Shown here: in pieces, positions 59,633 to 64,000 of the stretch | Numbering within the stretch: position 1 is the stretch's first letter | How the letters are laid out: every line of letters begins with the position of its first letter | Assembly (NCBI GenBank): GCA_964470345.1 | Contig: CAYYBE010000004.1 | Location: forward strand, 55,643 to 119,642 | Length of the DNA stretch: 64,000 nucleotides | Reading direction: 5' to 3' | Origin: CAYYBE01 sp964470345 | GTDB lineage: Bacteria; Babelota; Babeliae; Babelales; Babelaceae | The notes under the pieces: model-generated | What the model was told of the DNA's origin: nothing | Databases searched by the model: none | The model's input: the letters and a program-made list of their open reading frames with translations, nothing else | Position numbers and translations under genes: made by a program

Positions 59633-60454
59633 TTATTCTTCTTCAAGGTGAATGTCTCCTTTTTGCACTGCAATAGTAATAGGTGCCGTGCCGCCATTAA
59701 TTGATCCCTGTACATCACGCATCGCCTCTTTCCATGATTCTTTGTTTAAGACCATAGTTCGTGGTTCGAGCGTAATAGGCAGATCTGACTTGATTGAACC
59801 TTCAGGGGTTTTGGCGACCAGTTTTGCTTGCAGGCAGGCGAGTGTTTTAAGCGTGACCGTGCCTCTGCCAATCGTGATGAATAGTGATGCGGTTTCTGGA
59901 AACTCTTTGAGATGGATGACAACAGAACCTTCATCGGTAATTACTGAAGTATTGCCAATTGGGTCGGTAATTTTAACATCGCCTTGTTCGGTTGTTGCTC
60001 GAATAACTCCTGCTGGTTCTTTAATTTTAATTGATCCTTGCCCGGCGACAACGGTGAGATTACTTTCTTTGGGGACAACGAGGTTATAATCAAGGCTGGT
60101 TGTTCCTTCTGATGGAAATGATGAAGCGAGCGATAGACTTTTTTCTTCTGGTTTATATTCAACCGTTTGTTTAATTTCTGATAAGAGAGTTTCGCTTGAA
60201 GCGTGTTTGGTGGATTGCACAACAATCTTTGGCTGGTTCCAGGTTGTTATTTTGATTTCGCCACGTTGGTTGGTGAGAGTGATCATTGGTTGTGTGTCAC
60301 AAGGGAATTCTTGCGTCTCAACTTCTTGGTATGAAGAAAAAGGTAGCCATGATACAAGGCTACTCCAAGAGAAACAGCTTGTTGTTGGCGCCCATGTGCA
60401 GATAATAGTTGCCAAAGCGATATGCGTAGCAGAATGTGGTGTGCGACGGATCAT
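59633..60454 (-). CDS. Exported DUF4097-like beta-helix protein
   Basis: ATG 60454 follows AAAGGGAG and gives 273 residues with a signal peptide (ATHIALATIICTWAPTTSC). The mature part is made of short repeating strands ending in polar turns: GSIKIKEPAGVIRATTEQGDVKITDPIGNTSVITDEGSVVIHLKEF. This pattern is typical of DUF4097 (putative adhesin-type beta-solenoid) proteins. Function is unknown. Upstream in-frame ATGs lack ribosome sites. Confidence 0.8.
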   Translation of the reverse strand: MIRRTPHSATHIALATIICTWAPTTSCFSWSSLVSWLPFSSYQEVETQEFPCDTQPMITLTNQRGEIKITTWNQPKIVVQSTKHASSETLLSEIKQTVEYKPEEKSLSLASSFPSEGTTSLDYNLVVPKESNLTVVAGQGSIKIKEPAGVIRATTEQGDVKITDPIGNTSVITDEGSVVIHLKEFPETASLFITIGRGTVTLKTLACLQAKLVAKTPEGSIKSDLPITLEPRTMVLNKESWKEAMRDVQGSINGGTAPITIAVQKGDIHLEEE

Positions 60455-60597
60455 AAAACTCCCTTTATAATAAAAATTATCCCGATGCTTCATGTTCACG
60501 GCCAAAAGATGTTCGCAGATTGATTGTACTTCAAAGTACTTCTTTCGTATACTGGTTGCCGTAATCCACACTCAAGCATAACGGGTGAGACAAGGCT

Positions 60598-62043
60598 ATG
60601 AAAACGGTTTTATCACCGATTCAACAACAACGCGTTATACAATGTTTACAGACGACAGCTCCTGCTCAGGCCATTGTTCAAGCTTTGGTCAAGGCTGGCG
60701 CACACGTATTTCTTGTTGGTGGTGCTGTTCGTGATCTCGTTTTGTGCGAGCATGCAACGATACCCGATCTTGATATTGAAGTGCATGGTCTGTCTCTTGA
60801 ACAACTTGAATTACAGCTTACGCAGTTTGGTACTGTTATAGCTGTTGGAAAAGCATTTGGTGTTTTACGGGTGGTGGGACTTGAAGTAGACTGGTCGCTT
60901 CCTCGCATCGATACCAAAGGGCGCAAGCCCCAAGTCTGTCTACAAAAAGATCTTCCCATTACTCAAGCGTTGCAGCGGCGTGATTTGACGATGAATGCAA
61001 TGGCACTTGATCTTATAACCTTTGAACTCCACGATCCGTTTGGCGGATGCGAAGATTTTCGTCATAAACGCTTACGAACGCCCGATCCAGCTTTTTTTGT
61101 TGAAGATCCTTTGCGCTTTTATCGAGTCATGCAATTTGTGGGCCGTTTTGAGATGGAGCCTGATGCTGAGCTTAACGCTCTTTGTAAAACGATGTCACTT
61201 GCTGATGTGTCGCGTGAACGTATTGAGATGGAATTTGTAAAACTGTTTTTAAAATCGCGCCGACCATCCCTTGGATTACGTTGGCTCGATACGGTACAAC
61301 GACTTGCCGAGATTTTGCCTGAAATTAATATATTGCATGGCGTTCAACAACAGCCGCAGTGGCATCCTGAAGGCGACGTATTTGAGCATACGATGCAGGC
61401 GGTTGATGCCGCGGCCGCTTTGACCTATCAATCTGAAGAACAAAAATTAGTAACAATCTATGCAGCGCTCGTTCATGATTGTGGTAAAGCAATCACGACC
61501 AAATATCTTGATGGCCGTTGGCGCAGCTTTGGTCATGAGATTGAAGGTATTGATCTTGCACAAAAGCTTATGCAACGGATCTGCCTTTGCAAGCGTTCTA
61601 TCGATACTGTGTGTCGGTTGGTCCGCTATCATATGGCCCCCGGCGTTTTGGTGCGCGATGGTGGATCACCCGCCTCATTTAAACGGCTTGCCTTTAATCT
61701 TGCTCCGGTTGCAACCATTCGCCTATTGGCTCAGCTTGGTTTTGCTGATAAACGGGGACGTAATGGAGTAGGACATGAACCATTATGCAGCCGCTTAGAA
61801 GATATTGAAGAGTTTTGTGTATATGCACAAAAATACGGTGTTTTTGATGGGCCTGAAGCTGCCGTACTTACGGGGGCTGATCTGCTTGATGTTATTACTC
61901 CCGGCCCTGCCCTTGGCGAGGCGATAAAACGTGCCTATCAGATACAGATTAATAAGGGAATTGTCGATAAAAATGAACTCAAGCGACGAGTTCTTGATGG
62001 ATTTAGTTCGGAAGATAAATGTAAGAAACAGGAGGATTTGTAA
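60598..62043 (+). CDS. cca: CCA-adding tRNA nucleotidyltransferase with HD domain
   Basis: The 481-residue protein has the class II nucleotidyltransferase head: FLVGGAVRDLVL, PDLDIEVHG (metal Asp pair), RRDLTMNAMALDL and the EDPLRFYRVMQFVGRF motif, followed by HPEGDVFEHTMQAVD and an HD domain (LVHDCGK). Two of three tRNA genes in the window lack CCA, so the activity is needed. Poly(A) polymerase function cannot be excluded. Confidence 0.92.
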   Translation: MKTVLSPIQQQRVIQCLQTTAPAQAIVQALVKAGAHVFLVGGAVRDLVLCEHATIPDLDIEVHGLSLEQLELQLTQFGTVIAVGKAFGVLRVVGLEVDWSLPRIDTKGRKPQVCLQKDLPITQALQRRDLTMNAMALDLITFELHDPFGGCEDFRHKRLRTPDPAFFVEDPLRFYRVMQFVGRFEMEPDAELNALCKTMSLADVSRERIEMEFVKLFLKSRRPSLGLRWLDTVQRLAEILPEINILHGVQQQPQWHPEGDVFEHTMQAVDAAAALTYQSEEQKLVTIYAALVHDCGKAITTKYLDGRWRSFGHEIEGIDLAQKLMQRICLCKRSIDTVCRLVRYHMAPGVLVRDGGSPASFKRLAFNLAPVATIRLLAQLGFADKRGRNGVGHEPLCSRLEDIEEFCVYAQKYGVFDGPEAAVLTGADLLDVITPGPALGEAIKRAYQIQINKGIVDKNELKRRVLDGFSSEDKCKKQEDL

Positions 62044-62741
62044 TGAGTTTGTTAGCAGGAAATGGAGTTTGGGCGTTAATTAGCCAATCAGATGCAATCA
62101 GTACAACGGTATTGTTGACGCTGTTTGGGACATCGATTTTTTCATGGACAGTTGCTCTGTATAAGTTTTTGATACTACGCCGTCGTGAAGCAGATGTTGC
62201 CATGGGGTTGAAACTTTTGGGTGGCGCTACAACGATGGATGCTATTTTGGCGATGGGACAAAACTTAGCAGGAACAATGCCTGGCATTGTTATTACACGC
62301 TTATTAGGTGCAACAAAGCAGATGTTGGTTGCAAAAACAGAAACTAAAAAAGAGTTGACGCGTGCCGATCTTGAGGTGGTGCACCAAGAAGTTGAAAGTG
62401 CCGTGTATGAGGTTATGGGTCATGAAGAAAGTTATATGGCGGTATTAAAAACAACCGCTGAAGTAGGTCCCTTGCTTGGTCTGTTTGGTACAGTGTGGGG
62501 ATTGATTCATGCTTTTATGCGTATCAGCCAAGAACAGAGTGCTGATATTATTACCGTTGCTCCTGGGATTGCAGAAGCATTAATTACGACATTAGTTGGA
62601 TTGGTTGTTGCTATTCCAGCGCTTGTCTTTTTTAATATTCTCCAGCGACGAATCCATCGCCTTGAACAAAATCTTATTCTGTTTGCCGATAAGAGTGAAC
62701 GGGTCGTACAAGCAGCATTAGTACAACGGGAGTTATTATGA
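62043..62741 (+). CDS. tolQ: TolQ/ExbB-family proton channel protein
   Basis: The 232-residue protein has three membrane spans and the family core: YMAVLKTTAEVGPLLGLFGTVWGLIHAFMRI and APGIAEALITTLVGLVVAIPALVFFNIL. With TolR it uses proton flow to drive TolA. GTAATG overlaps the end of cca, and the stop overlaps tolR. Confidence 0.93.
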   Translation: MSLLAGNGVWALISQSDAISTTVLLTLFGTSIFSWTVALYKFLILRRREADVAMGLKLLGGATTMDAILAMGQNLAGTMPGIVITRLLGATKQMLVAKTETKKELTRADLEVVHQEVESAVYEVMGHEESYMAVLKTTAEVGPLLGLFGTVWGLIHAFMRISQEQSADIITVAPGIAEALITTLVGLVVAIPALVFFNILQRRIHRLEQNLILFADKSERVVQAALVQRELL

Positions 62742-63154
62742 AACGTTTCAAAGAACGTTCTAACGTTGGTGGCCTCACCATTACCTTAACGCCATTAATC
62801 GACGTCGCTCTGACATTATTGGTGATTTTTATTGTTGCAGCGCCGATGATGCGTAACGCCATTAAGGTACAATTACCGCAAACAAAAGTGGATGAAATGG
62901 GTGGCACGCGGGCTGACAAAGAGCTTGTTATTTATCTTGATAAAAAGGGACAACTTTACTTAAATGATCGCCCCATGCAAGAAGCAGCGTTGCTGACTGC
63001 GTTGCAAGAGTTGGCAAAAAAAGCAACCAATAAAACGGTTGTTGTTAATGCAGACGAGGGCGTTTTTTATGGTAAAGTCATACGTCTTGTGGATCACATT
63101 AAGACCATAGGGGGAATAAGTTGTGTGGCCCTGGCAACGGAAAAAATCCGATAA
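62738..63154 (+). CDS. tolR: TolR/ExbD-family protein
   Basis: The 138-residue protein has one N-terminal span with the conserved Asp (ITLTPLIDVALTLLVIFIVAAPMM) and a periplasmic domain (LVIYLDKKGQLYLNDRPM...VVVNADEGVFYGKVIRLVDHIKTIG). It pairs with the TolQ-like channel. Its end overlaps the next gene by 32 bases. Confidence 0.93.
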   Translation: MKRFKERSNVGGLTITLTPLIDVALTLLVIFIVAAPMMRNAIKVQLPQTKVDEMGGTRADKELVIYLDKKGQLYLNDRPMQEAALLTALQELAKKATNKTVVVNADEGVFYGKVIRLVDHIKTIGGISCVALATEKIR

Positions 63155-64000
63155 GTATAACCATAAGCTCCTGTGGAGAGTTTTTCAGATTTCTGTTATA
63201 GGACATCTGGGCGTTCTGCTGCTTTTTTTAGTTGGTGGCCGTGAATCGGCGCTCCATGTTTCTATGCGGGTTTTTCCTGCGCAAGCACGTATTGTGTGTG
63301 TGCCGTCGTTCATGTTGCCCTCATGTAAAAATCGGTACGCTGGACGCAAGGGAAGCACAACAACGTCTGCATCGCATCATGCTGTCCGAGCAGAACCATT
63401 GCCAACTGCCGCAACAAAACAGCAAGAAAAAGTAACATCAGTTCAGTCGGTACACAAGCATCTTTCAAAGCGGGAATTGAGGCGTGAACGTGCGCTTGCT
63501 CGTAAGCAAGAACGAGAAAAAAAGCAGCAAGAAGTTCGAGAAGCTCAGCTTGCAGCGAAACTTACTGCACAGCAACGTAAGGCAAAACTTGCAGCGCAAC
63601 GAGTTGCCGATGAGCAAAAACAGGTGCTTGAACAAGAGAAACAAGAAGCAAAGCGATCGCAAGAGCATGCTCTTGAGGTGGTCGAACCCAGTTCTGCCCA
63701 AAAGACAGAGGGTGAAGTTGGTGAGGGTGACGGCAGCGACGAAACGGTGATTTACGTTGACTCTGCTACCTTTCAAATGACCGAGCTTGTTAAAGAGTTA
63801 CAACAAGCATTGCAAGAAGTATGGCAACCACCGGCAGGATTTGCAGTGGGGTATAGTTGTGAAGTTAAAGTAACGATTTCAAGTTCAGGCGTGGCGACAG
63901 CTGTCAATGTGTGTCAAAAATCTGGTGCAGCTATCTATGACATGGCTGCACGCCGTGCTGCCAGCGCAGCTGTCTATCCGAAACTTGTGTATAATCGTAC
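63123..64000 (+). CDS. tolA: TolA-like energy-transducing protein (3' partial)
   Basis: The frame starts at GTG 63123 (after AGGGGG) and stays open to the window end, 292 codons. It encodes a basic start MWPWQRKKSDK, one membrane span (VIGHLGVLLLFLVGG), a long Lys/Glu/Gln/Ala coiled coil (LSKRELRRERALARKQERE... to about residue 185) and a TolA-type C-terminal domain (VWQPPAGFAVGYSCEVKVTISSSGVATAVNVCQKSG). In Tol systems it links the inner membrane motor to Pal. It overlaps tolR by 32 bases. Confidence 0.88.
   Translation, partial: MWPWQRKKSDKYNHKLLWRVFQISVIGHLGVLLLFLVGGRESALHVSMRVFPAQARIVCVPSFMLPSCKNRYAGRKGSTTTSASHHAVRAEPLPTAATKQQEKVTSVQSVHKHLSKRELRRERALARKQEREKKQQEVREAQLAAKLTAQQRKAKLAAQRVADEQKQVLEQEKQEAKRSQEHALEVVEPSSAQKTEGEVGEGDGSDETVIYVDSATFQMTELVKELQQALQEVWQPPAGFAVGYSCEVKVTISSSGVATAVNVCQKSGAAIYDMAARRAASAAVYPKLVYNR

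Noticed and set aside
63232..63435. 67-codon plus-strand frame after tolR
   Set aside because: It overlaps the tolA frame that starts at GTG 63123, which has the membrane span, coiled coil and TolA C-terminal domain.

Overview
The window looks like part of a chromosome from a host-associated Gram-negative bacterium of the Dependentiae (TM6) type, with roughly 40-45% G+C and TGA used as a stop codon. The evidence is an ATP/ADP translocase of the Tlc family (47070-48485), WD40 and ankyrin-type proteins with signal peptides, a Sel1-type protein, a C2H2 zinc-finger protein with a signal peptide, many unrecognised exported proteins, and genes for a Tol system, lipoproteins and peptidoglycan turnover. 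The taxonomic placement is inference; no rRNA gene is present.

Layout. 1-9281 is the distal spc operon joined to the alpha operon: rplE(partial)-rpsN-rpsH-rplF-rplR-rpsE-rplO-secY-adk-map-infA-rpmJ-rpsM-rpsK-rpsD-rpoA-rplQ. rpmD (L30) is missing and several palindromes sit in the gaps. A terminator follows rplQ. 9364-10980 holds an exported thioredoxin reductase-like protein and a Nudix hydrolase. 11043-16329 is an accessory island with three exported WD40 proteins that share an F-box-like helix, two paralogous single-TM microproteins of 52-53 residues, a secreted orphan, and two decayed copies of the 3' end of the neighbouring sbcC gene. 16330-26052 holds sbcC, a 768-aa secreted orphan, phosphomannomutase, a small secreted protein, GAPDH, the exported zinc-finger protein and a CAT-anticodon tRNA. 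26066-31724 holds a zinc-ribbon coiled-coil protein, RNase H, a SpoIID-like protein, a baeRF-type protein, a YdjM-like membrane hydrolase and an NlpC/P60 peptidase. 31642-35822 holds an exported PLP enzyme, an ankyrin protein, a toxin-antitoxin pair, a CYTH protein and a membrane-anchored P-loop kinase. 35885-40243 is a cell-wall block (PBP4-type carboxypeptidase, beta-lactamase-like hydrolase, exported NagZ), in which the last two genes start head to head on overlapping ATG codons.

40177-49880 holds small membrane proteins, a Sel1 protein, cmk, a DMT permease, a small lipoprotein, lon, tlc, rpsB, tRNA-Ser and the SRP RNA. 49989-53744 is a six-gene cluster of unrecognised exported membrane proteins, four of which form a tandemly duplicated two-gene cassette. 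53915-64000 holds dnaX, der, hpf, dsbD, tRNA-Ala, a DUF4097-like protein, a CCA-adding enzyme and tolQ-tolR-tolA (tolA cut by the window edge).

Together the genes describe a bacterium with ordinary translation machinery that can import host ATP, keeps and remodels a peptidoglycan wall under an outer membrane, runs disulfide chemistry in the periplasm, and exports eukaryotic-type repeat proteins. The best candidates for undescribed biology are the WD40/microprotein island with its sbcC remnants, the duplicated secreted cassette at 49989-52269, and the exported C2H2 zinc-finger protein.
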